A DNA stretch of 64,000 nt from AP-15 sp963777435 (GTDB taxonomy: Bacteria > Pseudomonadota > Alphaproteobacteria > ATCC43930 > CGMCC-115725), in assembly GCA_963777435.1 (NCBI GenBank), contig CAVZQT010000001.1, positions 806,001-870,000 on the forward strand, given 5' to 3'. The position numbers and the translations under genes are program-made. Shown piece by piece: positions 19,307 to 28,495 of this stretch. Under the pieces are notes generated by a model. The model did not search any database, was not told the DNA's origin, and saw nothing but the letters and a program-made list of their open reading frames with translations. Every line of letters starts with the position of its first letter. The first letter of the stretch is position 1.

Positions 19307-20436
19307 GCAGCGAAACTCTCGACCGTGGTGCAGCGCGAAAGATTGCGCCCGGCACTCTGCCCGGCGTCCCAACCACGCGGCGCCGTTTTCGCCTAAACCC
19401 GCGCCTCGCCGCGGCCGCACTCGGTCTGCTCGCCGCCGCGGCAGTCGCCCAGTATAGTTGGAACTGGTGGGAGGTCCGGCGTTTTATCGAAACCACTGAC
19501 GACGCCTATGTCGGCGGCAATGTTACGACGCTGTCGCCGCATGTCGCCGGCTTTGTGACCAAGATCCTGGTGGGCGACAATCAGTTAGTAAAGGCTGGGC
19601 AGCTGCTGATCGAGCTCGATGATCGCGACTACAAGGCGGACCTCGCGCACGCCGAGGCGGTGGTGCAGCACCAGGCAGCGGCACTCGCCAACCTTCGCGC
19701 CAAATACGCTCTGCAGCTATCGATGATCGCGGAGGCGCAAGCCAAACTTGCGGCAGACCAGGCCGAGGCCGGTTATGCCAGGGTCGATGCCGCCCGCTAT
19801 CATGCGCTGGCGGTCACCACCTTTGGGTCGTTGCAGAACGATCAGAAGGCGTTTGCCGCGGATCGGAAGGCGCAAGCTGTGGTTCGCTCCGGCGAGGCGA
19901 GTCTCGATGCCGCAAAGCAGCAGTTGTCGGTCATCGACACCGAGATAGCCGAAACCGAGGCGAGCCTGGCGCAGGCTCAGGCCGATATGCGCACGGCCCA
20001 GCTCAACCTCAGCTACACCCAGGTCCGGGCGCCGATCGACGGCTATGTCGGTAATCGCGCCGCCCAGATAGGTGCATATGCAACTATTGGCACGGCATTG
20101 CTGGCGATCATCCCGGCACATGCGCTGTGGGTCGATGCCAACTTTAAGGAAGACGAGCTTGCACGCATGCATCCTGGGCAAACGGCAAGCTTTGTCGCCG
20201 ACGTGCTGCCCGGGCACACATTCAACGGCCGGGTGCTGAGCCTCGCCCCGGCAACCGGCGCGATTTTCAGCGTCATTCCGCCGGAAAACGCGACTGGCAA
20301 CTTTACCAAAATCGTACAACGCGTGCCGGTCCGGATCGCCATCGACGATGTTGACGGCACTTTGGGGGTGCTCCGCCCCGGGCTGTCGACCACGGTCAGC
20401 GTCGATACGCGTTCGTCCTCGGAAGCCGAAAAATGA
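19303..20436 (+). CDS. HlyD/EmrA-type efflux adaptor
   Basis: 377 residues: a cytoplasmic N-terminus, one membrane anchor (LAAAALGLLAAAAVAQYSW), a barrel-sandwich half (TTDDAYVGGNVTTLSPHVAGFV), a long coiled-coil hairpin with Ala/Gln-rich repeats (about 100-230), then LSYTQVRAPIDGYVGNR and the beta-barrel. The periplasmic adaptor links the inner-membrane pump to an outer-membrane channel. Its start overlaps the hxlR stop by 4 bp. Confidence 0.9.
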   Translation: MSSETLDRGAARKIAPGTLPGVPTTRRRFRLNPRLAAAALGLLAAAAVAQYSWNWWEVRRFIETTDDAYVGGNVTTLSPHVAGFVTKILVGDNQLVKAGQLLIELDDRDYKADLAHAEAVVQHQAAALANLRAKYALQLSMIAEAQAKLAADQAEAGYARVDAARYHALAVTTFGSLQNDQKAFAADRKAQAVVRSGEASLDAAKQQLSVIDTEIAETEASLAQAQADMRTAQLNLSYTQVRAPIDGYVGNRAAQIGAYATIGTALLAIIPAHALWVDANFKEDELARMHPGQTASFVADVLPGHTFNGRVLSLAPATGAIFSVIPPENATGNFTKIVQRVPVRIAIDDVDGTLGVLRPGLSTTVSVDTRSSSEAEK

Positions 20437-22004
20437 CTTCGACCACGACCGCGCAACCCGTCACCTCGCCTGCGCCGCCGAGCATCATTCCATTTGCCGT
20501 GATGTGCGTCGGCATGTTTGTAGCGTTGCTTGACATCCAGATCGTCGCTTCATCACTGCAGGATATCGGCGGCGGATTGTCGGCGGCGCAGGACCAGATC
20601 AGCTGGGTGCAGACCGCCTATCTGATCGCCGAGATCATCGTGATCCCGCTATCCGGCTGGCTGACCCGCGTGTTCTCGACGCGCTGGCTGTTCGCGGCGT
20701 CGGCCGCCGGTTTCACCGTCGCCAGCCTTCTATGCGGGATCGCGTGGAATATCCAGAGCATGATCGTGTTCCGCGCATTGCAAGGGCTGCTCGGCGCCTC
20801 GATGATCCCGACGGTCTTTACCTCGTCGTTTCACTATTTTCCTGGCCAGCGACGGGTCTATTCGGCGGCGGTCGTTGGCGCCATCGCGTCGGTCGCACCA
20901 ACTCTCGGCCCGGTGATCGGCGGTTGGATTACTGACACGCTCGACTGGCGCTGGCTGTTCTACATCAACCTGGTGCCGGGTCTGCTCGTCGCCGCGACGG
21001 TGCCGATCCTGGTCAAGATTGATCACCCGGATTTGTCGTTGCTCAAGGGTGCCGACTATCTCGGCATTATCCTGCTGGCGCTGGCGCTCGGCAATCTTGA
21101 ATACTTGCTTGAGGAAGGCTCGCGTTGGAACTGGTTCGAAGACCGAACGATTACCGCCTGCGCCTGGACCGCCGGCGTTAGCGGGCTCCTGTTTGCCGCG
21201 CGCAGCCTGACCTATGCCCAGCCGGTCGTCGATCTGCGAGCGCTCGGCAATCGGAATTTTTCGCTCGGGTGTTTTCTATCCTTTGTCACCGGTGTCGGCA
21301 TCTTTTCGACGATCTATCTGACGCCGTTGTTTCTCGGCTATGTCCGCGGCTTCAGCGCGTGGCAGACCGGGATCGCAATCTTTTCGACCGGCGCCGCGTC
21401 GCTGGCCGGCGTACCGGTTTACGTGATGCTCGCGAGAAAGATCGACACCCGCTGGCTGATGATGTTCGGGCTGGCGAGCTTTGCCGTGGCGATGTGGTCG
21501 TTCAGCTTCATCACCCATGATTGGGGTGGGGACCAGCTGTTGATCCCTCAGCTGTTGCGCGGCTTCCCGCAGGTGTTCGCGGTGGCGCCCGCGGTGACCC
21601 TCGGCCTTGGGAGCCTGCCCGCCGAGCGTCTCAAATACGCCAGCGGCTTGTTCAACATGATGCGTAATCTCGGGGGTGCGGTCGGTATCGCGGTGTGCGG
21701 CGCGATCCTCAACAGCCGGACCAATTCGCATTTTTATGACATCGCCACACATCTGACCCCGGCAAATGGAGCAATGGAGCAATTGCTGCACGGCCTGGCC
21801 GCGCGCTGGGGCGCCGCCCTCGGCGGGCCAGTTGCCGGGCATGCGGCGGCATTGTCGCAGCTTTGGCATCTGGCCTACCGCGAGGCTTCGACCCTCGCTT
21901 ATGCCGATGCATTTCGCGCGATCATGGTCGCGTTCGTTATTGCCACCCTGCTGGTGCCGCTGCTGCGCAAAGTGACGCCACCCAACCCCGCCCCCGCCCA
22001 CTGA
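20433..22004 (+). CDS. EmrB/QacA-type MFS drug exporter (DHA2, 14 TM)
   Basis: 523 residues with 14 predicted helices. Family markers are FVALLDIQIVASSLQDIGGGL in helix 1, ISWVQTAYLIAEIIVIPLSGWL, and motif C (PTLGPVIGGWITDTLDWRW). It pumps hydrophobic drugs with the EmrA-like partner, whose stop overlaps this ATG by 4 bp. No outer-membrane factor gene is in the operon, so a TolC-like protein elsewhere is expected. Confidence 0.92.
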   Translation: MTSTTTAQPVTSPAPPSIIPFAVMCVGMFVALLDIQIVASSLQDIGGGLSAAQDQISWVQTAYLIAEIIVIPLSGWLTRVFSTRWLFAASAAGFTVASLLCGIAWNIQSMIVFRALQGLLGASMIPTVFTSSFHYFPGQRRVYSAAVVGAIASVAPTLGPVIGGWITDTLDWRWLFYINLVPGLLVAATVPILVKIDHPDLSLLKGADYLGIILLALALGNLEYLLEEGSRWNWFEDRTITACAWTAGVSGLLFAARSLTYAQPVVDLRALGNRNFSLGCFLSFVTGVGIFSTIYLTPLFLGYVRGFSAWQTGIAIFSTGAASLAGVPVYVMLARKIDTRWLMMFGLASFAVAMWSFSFITHDWGGDQLLIPQLLRGFPQVFAVAPAVTLGLGSLPAERLKYASGLFNMMRNLGGAVGIAVCGAILNSRTNSHFYDIATHLTPANGAMEQLLHGLAARWGAALGGPVAGHAAALSQLWHLAYREASTLAYADAFRAIMVAFVIATLLVPLLRKVTPPNPAPAH

Positions 22005-22155
22005 TGGAAGGCGGCGGCGACAGCCGCGAGTTCTAGCCCGGTTTCGCCAAGCGCGGCGAATTGGAGGAACCGCACCAGCCGAAAAAGCCGGAGCGTGCGA
22101 TTGCCCCGGCTGATCTCGGTGTAGTCTAGGCGCCGTGTGCGGCGAGGCTATTCGC

Positions 22156-22536
22156 TCAGCGCGAATGAATCATGTAGGCCATCATGTAGCCAACGGCCCC
22201 GGCGATCAGCAGCGCCACCCAGGGCTGCTCGGCGGTATTGCGGGTTACGTAATCGGCCGCCTGTGCGCCTTGTTTTGATAAATAATCGGCGGCTTGGGAG
22301 CCCTGCTTGGAGAGATAATCGGCCGCCTGCGCACCCTGCTGGTAGGTTTTGGCCGCGGCATCGGTTACCTGTTTGCTGGTTTGCGAAGCCGCGTCCTGCA
22401 GCTTGCCACCCGCATCCTGGAGTTTGCTCGCTGCATCCGTGGCCGCCGATTGCGCCTTTCCGGCCAAATCGCTACCCATCTCCTTTGCGGCGTCCGTGCC
22501 GCGCTTCGCTTGGTCGCCCATCCGGTTATCGTCCAT
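22156..22536 (-). CDS. DUF883/ElaB-like tail-anchored protein with 11-residue repeats
   Basis: 126 residues. The N-terminal part is an Ala/Lys/Asp-rich amphipathic helix (GTDAAKEMGSDLAGKAQSAA), followed by tandem 11-mers QAADYLSKQGA / QAADYLSKQGS / QAADYVTRN (DNA repeats at roughly 22250-22350), and a C-terminal membrane anchor PWVALLIAGAVGYMMAYMIHSR of the YqjD/ElaB type. In E. coli such proteins attach stationary-phase ribosomes to the membrane; here the repeats also recall LEA-like stress proteins. The ATG at 22536 follows GAGGGATGGGCC. Confidence 0.7.
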   Translation of the reverse strand: MDDNRMGDQAKRGTDAAKEMGSDLAGKAQSAATDAASKLQDAGGKLQDAASQTSKQVTDAAAKTYQQGAQAADYLSKQGSQAADYLSKQGAQAADYVTRNTAEQPWVALLIAGAVGYMMAYMIHSR

Positions 22537-22714
22537 GGCCCATCCCTCAGTTTGCTCGTTATGATAAACATCGCGACTGCGGAAAAAGCTCCCGCCCGCG
22601 GAAATAAGAGTGGCGCCGATCCCGCAAACGGTGGTCGGGGCGCAAGGGAAGCTGATGGCCTTGCCGTCGGTGCGACGCACTTCAGCCGCAAAGTTCGGCT
22701 AAGCTGATCGCTGA

Positions 22715-23026
22715 TTACTTTCTTCTTCGGCGAGCACCTGCTGTAGCAAATCGCGAGCGCCTTTGATGCGGTGCCAGCGGATCCCCATCAAGCGGGAATT
22801 CGCCGGCGACGATCGCGCTGATAATGGAATTGACCTGCCGCAGTCTTCGGTCGAGCGCGGCGTCGTGCTCGCCGCTATGGCGACGCTCGATCATCTTATC
22901 GCGCAACGTAACCGTACAGCGCACCGCATCGGTCAGCTCTTCGGCGGTTTCGGCCGGATGGTTACGCAATAGATAATCGAGCTTCGCCACCGCCTCGTGA
23001 CAGTGGCCCAGGACATCATCGGTCAT
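22715..23026 (-). CDS. Small hypothetical protein, last gene of the fdh operon
   Basis: 103 residues, helical and charged (HCHEAVAKLDYLLRNHPAE, LTDAVRCTVTLRDKMIERRH) with a basic tail (ARRRRK). The ATG at 23026 overlaps the nrfD stop (ATGA), so it is coupled to the formate dehydrogenase membrane subunit. The frame is intact although the genes before it are broken. Family unknown; an accessory or regulatory role in formate oxidation is only suggested by position. Confidence 0.6.
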   Translation of the reverse strand: MTDDVLGHCHEAVAKLDYLLRNHPAETAEELTDAVRCTVTLRDKMIERRHSGEHDAALDRRLRQVNSIISAIVAGEFPLDGDPLAPHQRRSRFATAGARRRRK

Positions 23027-24021
23027 CGGACATTCTCGCGGCGGGCAAAGCGCAGGCTTTGTCGCGGGCGGAGCGCTGAGTCGTTGCCGGCGCCAATCAC
23101 TGATAACCGCAAAGCAAAACTGCCGGCCAGCACTGCAATGGCCGCTGCGAGCATCAAGCGCGGCCGCGGGCGCCCGCCGGTGAGCTTTCCGGCGTAGGCG
23201 GCGAGCGGCAGTGCCGCACCTAGCCCAATGGCCCCGAATTGATGCAACGCGACCCCAGGGCCTGCGAGAAGTCGTCGAATCGGCGATGCCGATATTGCGG
23301 TAGGTGCGCTCGGCCGCCAATGCGCCAACAAGCTCGGTGGCGGCTGCGGCGGCTGAGAGCGCGTGCAAAGCCGGCGCCGCTTTCTCGTCGCCATCGACCC
23401 GGCAAGCCAGCTGCAGAGCCGCCGCGCCCGCGCCAATCGAGGATGCCGCGAATTGGATCGCCAGTGCGCGCGGTGCGGCCGCCCAAATCGGCGTGCTGGT
23501 CGCCGCCAACAGCGCAGCAGTGTAAGTCGTCATGCCGGCGCCCGCTATCGCTGCCGGAATTTGCGCCACGCGCGCAACCTTGCGCCAGCCGAGCAAATCG
23601 GCGGCCGCGGTCATGATGCTGAACAGGCTGAAGCTCGACAGAATATAGGTGCCAATCGACATTGGCGAGGTGCGGCGGAAAATCCGCAGCATATTGTAAA
23701 AGCGTTCGGGACTATGCAGATCCCAGATCAGCAGTGGCGGGCCTAATACCACTGCGACCAGCGCGATGTGGCGTCCCGCGCCTTGAGACACCTTGCTGCG
23801 ACTGCGCCGCCGGCCAGATCCGCCGCCGTGGCGATCAGCTGCGCGCCGCCCGAAAGGCCGGCAATAAAAATATAGAGCGCGACACGCACGCCCCAGTGGC
23901 TTTTTTTGAGCTGCGGCTGATCGTAATAGGTCGTGACCGGATCATCGGCAAGTCTGCGACCGGCGCATATTTCGCCTCGCGGCCATAAGGGAGCGCGGCT
24001 CGGGGGTGCAACAAGGCTCAT
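23023..24021 (-). pseudogene. NrfD-type formate dehydrogenase membrane subunit, two frameshifts
   Basis: A polysulfide-reductase/NrfD-like integral membrane protein that would pass electrons from the FeS subunit to quinone. Pieces in order: TYYDQPQLKKSHWGVRVALY (frame 1), RHIALVAVVLGPPLLIWDLHSP and SPMSIGTYILSSFSLFSIM (frame 2), and HQFGAIGLGAALPLAAY, AVLAGSFALRLSVIGAGN (back in frame 1) to a stop at 23023. The breaks lie near 23790 (a missing G in a G run fits) and near 23290. It starts ATG 24021, overlapping the fdhB end. Confidence 0.85.
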
Positions 24022-24915
24022 GACCGCCGCCCGAACAAAGCGGCTGCGGCCAATGTCAAACTCGCTGCCGCAGCCAGGCCAAAGGAAAGCGCCGGCGCAA
24101 CCCGATTCGAGCGCGGCTAGGCGCTTGCGGGAAGATTGTACGCTTCGGGCTCGTCGATCAGCAGAAAAAAGGCATTGAGATGATCGAGGTCACCGGTGGC
24201 GCCGGGCGAATCCGGCACGCCATAGAGATAGGCACCACTGACCCCGAGATCGTGCAGATGGTCGACGCGACTGTGCTGCGCGCTGCTGCAATTCACCGAC
24301 TTCGCCAAACTGGATCGAGTTGGTCGGGCAAGCCTTGGCGCAGGCCGGCTCCAGGCCGGCTTTCAGGCGGTCGTAGCACAATGTGCATTTATGCGCCTTG
24401 CCGTCGATCATACTGAGCTCGACGACGCCAAACGGGCAAGCCGGCACGCAATAGCCGCAGCCATTGCAGATGTCCTGCTGCACCACGACGGTATCGAATT
24501 CAGTGCGGAACAAGGCGCCTGTCGGGCAGGCTTCGAGGCAAGGAGCGTTGTGGCAATGCTTGCACACATCGCTCATCATCAGCCAGTTGCTCTGATACGG
24601 CGCCATCTCGGTGGCGCGGCCATTGCCGTCGGCGATTTTCTCGATAAAGGCGACGTGACGCCAGGTTGAAGCCGAGAGTCCGACTGTATTGTCGTAACTC
24701 ATGCCGGTCAGGTGCAAGCCGTCGGCCGGCAGCAAATTCCATTCCTTGCACGCTACTTCGCAGGCCTTGCACCCGATGCAGCGCGTCGTGTCGGTGAAAA
24801 AGCCATAGGCTTTGCCGGGCTCGATTTTGACCCCGGCGGTCAGTTCCGCTTCATCCGGGATCATTCCGTCGAGATGCGAACTCGTGTAATCGAGCGCGCG
24901 CGGATGGACTGTCAT
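24018..24915 (-). pseudogene. Formate dehydrogenase iron-sulfur subunit, frameshift plus lost membrane anchor
   Basis: The four-cluster ferredoxin subunit binds four [4Fe-4S]: CIGCKACEVACKEW, CKHCHNAPCLEACP, CNGCGYCVPACP and CTLCYDRLKAGLEPACAKACP are all present. A frameshift near 24295 separates SIQFGEVGEL from RVDHLHDLGVSGAYLYG. A TAG at 24117-24119 then ends the frame after EAYNLPASA; beyond it the same frame continues with VAPALSFGLAAAASLTLAAAALF, a C-terminal helix like the anchor of FdnH, to a TGA that overlaps nrfD. So both a frameshift and an amber codon disable it. Confidence 0.85.
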
Positions 24916-27900
24916 CGTGCGCCCCCATTCCGCACGCAGCCGCCCTTTGCGCAAACCGCAGGTCAGCGCCTTGCCCTCATGCATCGAGGTATTGGCGTCG
25001 CCGACAACGCTCGTCAGTACATTGGCGATGTCGCCGGTCGCATAGCCCTCCCAGCCGAAATGCCACGGCATGCCGATCTGATAAATGCGGCGCCCCGCAG
25101 ATTTCAAATGGGCGCAGCCGTTCGGTAATCATCGCCTTGGCTTCGATCTCGCCGCGCAAAGTCGACAAAACGACCCAGTCGAGCTGCTCGATACCGAGAC
25201 CGGTCGGCCAGTTCCGGGGCGATTTCGACAAACCCCTCGGGCTGCAATTCAGCCGTCACCGCGACCGAGCGCGTCGGGGTGCCGCCAGCAATGGTGCTCG
25301 GTCAGGCGGTACGTGGTCAGCACATAGGGAAAGCGCGGGTCGCCGACTGGGTGATAGACATTGTCCGGCCGCCGCCACCGTTTGGCCACCGGGCTATCCT
25401 GCTGGCCGTAAAACGGATTATGCACCGGCGACTCGACCGGTTCGTAATGGGTCGGCAACGGCCCGTCCTTGAGGCCCGACGGCACGAACAGCGAGCTCTT
25501 GCCGTCGGCGATCATCGTGAACGGCGAGCAGCCATCAATCGCCTCCATGCCTTGCGGGCTGTGTCGACCAATCGGGCTCGTAGTCGGGCGGCTTCTCGGG
25601 CTCGAAAGTCGACGACGTCAGTGGCCTTGCCAGCGCTGCTTCTCGGCATCCCACCAGACGAGCTTTTTCTTTTCCGACCAGGGACGTCCCTCGGGATCGG
25701 CGGCGGCGCGGTTGTAGATCGTCCGGCGGTTCGACGGCCAGGCAAAGCCCCAGCCGAGGTGGGTCCCAGGGCCGTCCGGCCCGTCCGGGACACGCGAGCG
25801 GGCCTGGTTGTGCTCTGCTTTTGGAAATACCCCGGCATAGGTCCACACGCCGCCCGCGGTCGAGCCGTCATCTTTGTATTCGTGGACATCCCCGATCTGC
25901 TGGCGGTCAGGCCAAGTATAGCCGTTCATCTCCTTCAAAACCGCCTCGGCCGAGGGCTCCTCGATTTCTCCCGAAGTCGGGTAGTCCCAGGTCAATGCCT
26001 TGATCGGCATATCCTTGTCGTCGTCGCTATTGGCATATAGCGCCTTCAATCGCCGGCCGAGATGAAACATGAACCAGGTCTCGGAGCGGCTGTCGCCCGG
26101 CGGCTCGACGACCTTGTCGTGCCATTGCACCAGCCGGTGCGTATTGGTGAAGGTGCCTTCCTTCTCGCCGACGAGCGCAGCCGGCATCAGAAAGACCTCG
26201 GTCTTGATGTCGCGCGGAGCAGCTCGCCGGATTTCACCGGCTTTCCGGCATACCAGAACGAGGCGGTTTCGGTTTCGGCAAAGTCGCGCACGACCAGCCA
26301 ATCGAGATTGGCGAACCCGCGCTGGATCATGGCCGAATTGCTGCCTCCGATGACCGGATTTTGGCCGAGCACGAACAGCCCGCGGATGACCCCGTCGGCG
26401 ATCGCCAAAGTCATCGGCAATTGCGAATGATCGCCGACAATGCGCGGGATCCACGGAAAGCCCCATTGATTGTCTTTGGTCGCGTGCTCGCCATACCAGG
26501 CGCGCAGCAGGCTGACCGCGTATTTGGGAAAGTTGTGCCAGAATCCGGTCGGCGGCGTTTCCGCCTCGAGATACTCTTCCAATGTCGCGTGCGGCTTTTG
26601 CGCCTGCGGCTGCGGCAGGTAGCTCGGCAGCATATTGTAGAGCGTCGGAATATCGGTGCTGCCCTGGATTGACGAGTGGCCGCGCAACGCGAGGACGCCA
26701 CCGCCGGGCCTGCCGGTATTGCCGAGCAATGACTGGATCAATGCGGCAGCGCGAATGATCTGCACGCCGACGGTGTGATGCGTCCATCCGACCGCATAGC
26801 AGAAGGCGGCAGTACGCTCGCGGCCCGGAAGCCAACGTCAGCGCCTCGGCGATCTTCAGAAAGATCGCGCGCGGGCAGCCAGTAGTTTCCTCGACCTTCT
26901 CGGGCGTATAGGCGGCGTAGTGCCCTTCAGGATCTGATAGACCGTGTTGGGATGCTGCAGGGTGGGGTCGCGCGGCGGCGGGCCCTTTTCCATGCGCCGC
27001 AATTTCTCGCTGTAGGATTCGGTGGTGTTGACATAGTGCTCGGCGAGCGACGGCGGGCACATCCTCGCCCTGATATTGCCAGGAATCGTATTTGTAGGAC
27101 CGGCTGTCCTCGTCAAAACCGGAGAAAAAGCCATCAAGCGCGCTCGCGTCCTGAAACCGTTCGTCGATGATCGTCGACAGGTTAGTGTAGGTTAGCGCGT
27201 ATTCCTTGAACCACAGATCACGTTCGAGGATGTAGTGGATCAGGCCGCCCAAAAACGCGATATCGCTGCCGGCGCGGATCGGCGCATAAATGTCGGCCAA
27301 TGCCGAGGTGCGGGTAAAACGCGGGTCGACATGGATGATCGTCGCGCCCTTGTCCTTCGCCTGCAGCACAAAGCGAAAAGCAATCGGATGGTTCTCCGCC
27401 ATATTGGACCCCATCACAATGATGCAGTCCGAATTGGCGAGGTCCCATTGGGGCATTGTCGCTGCCCCACGGCCGTAAGTCGCGCCCAGACTGGGCACCG
27501 ACGAAGAGTGTCAGACGCGCGCCTGGTTCTCGATCCAGACCATCCCGAGGGCGCCGCCGAACAGCTTTTTGATCAGGTAGTTTTCCTCATTGTCGAGCGT
27601 GGCGCCGCCCAACGATGCAATTGCCAGCGTATGGTTGACCGAGGTCTTATCGGGCAGTTCGTCGACAAAGGTATCGTCGCGGGTTTGCTTGACGAGATAA
27701 GCGATGCGGTCCATCGCCCAGCCCAGCGGCCGGCGCTCCCAATTTTCGCTATAGGGAGCGCGGTAAAGGACATGGTCGAGTCGCTTTTCACTGGTGAGCC
27801 ACCCAAAGGTCGCCGATCCTTTCGGGCATAACGTGCCCTGGTTGATCGGACTACGCGGGTCGCCCTCGACGTGAATGATACGTCCATTCTTGGCGTAAGC

Positions 27901-28104
27901 GAGCTGCGAGCAGCCCACCGCGCAATAGGGACAGATGATCGTGCCGACCTTGTCGGCTTCGGCAAGCCGCGGCCGCAGGTTGCGCGACAGACTGCTTTCA
28001 GCAGCCTTCGAATAGGGGCTCTCGCCAGCGATTTGTCGCGGCAGCGACCAGTCGCGAACAAAGCCGGTGACGCGGTCGGCAACACGGCGACGGATTTTTT
28101 TCAT
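24912..28104 (-). pseudogene. Selenocysteine-type formate dehydrogenase catalytic subunit, many frameshifts
   Basis: Molybdopterin oxidoreductase (FdnG/FdoG-like, bis-MGD and one [4Fe-4S]) oxidising formate to CO2. The N-terminus is continuous: TIICPYCAVGCSQLAYAK and LCPKGSATFGW bind the cluster, and residue 198 is an in-frame UGA in ENQARV-U-HSSSVPSLG, the known Sec position. After about 27060 the frame changes roughly nine times (near 27060, 26925, 26815, 26210, 25618, 25600, 25550, 25287, 25095) while still reading family sequence such as RGHSSIQGSTDIPTLYN, GPLPTHYEPVESPVHNP and YQIGMPWHFGWEGY. A last indel fuses its end in frame to fdhB. No Tat signal is visible at the N-terminus. Confidence 0.87.
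27482..27513 (-). promoter_or_regulatory. SECIS-like hairpin and selenocysteine UGA of fdhA
   Basis: The UGA is at 27513-27511. After 12 nt comes a 17-nt hairpin GUGCCCA-GUC-UGGGCGC (27498-27482). Spacing and size match the minimal bacterial SECIS of fdhF-type mRNAs, which bind SelB. The site is intact although the gene downstream has decayed. No selA, selB, selC or selD gene is in the window. Confidence 0.75.
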
Positions 28105-28117
28105 GACGAGTTTCCGG

Positions 28118-28342
28118 TCAGGTCGAAATTTTGGCGATCGAGCGGGCCTCGGCGGCGATCAACTCGTCGACGGGTCGAAAAGTCACCGAGACGTGGGTTT
28201 GCTTGGCCTGCAATGCCGCGAGTTGGTCCGGCTCGATCCCGGCATCGTGGGCAACGACAAAAATCCGCGTGCCGCCGTCGTCGAGAGCAAGCTGAAACCG
28301 GTTCTCCTGCGCCACGGTGACGACGCCCGATACGGTTGCCAA
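28118..28342 (-). CDS. Small protein upstream of fdhA
   Basis: 74 residues from a TTG at 28342 (AAGGATGCCTCCGC upstream), ending 13 bp before the fdhA ATG. The sequence is beta-rich (MATVSGVVTVAQENRFQLAL, GGTRIFVVAHDAG, AKQTHVSVTFRPVDEL), consistent with a small OB-like or SH3-like fold. I have an impression that similar short proteins precede fdhA in related genomes, but cannot verify it. Function unknown. Confidence 0.5.
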   Translation of the reverse strand: MATVSGVVTVAQENRFQLALDDGGTRIFVVAHDAGIEPDQLAALQAKQTHVSVTFRPVDELIAAEARSIAKIST

Positions 28343-28495
28343 GCGGAGGCATCCTTTATTCGATCACCCGTAAAACGCGCGTCGGTTGTCCCAGTTCCGC
28401 GCGACCTTTTGCCTCGCCGCGGCCGCGGACAGGGTGACCGGATCGACTGATCCAACTTAACGCCCTGCCGCCCTCGTTGAAGGAGAAGTGCCCGC

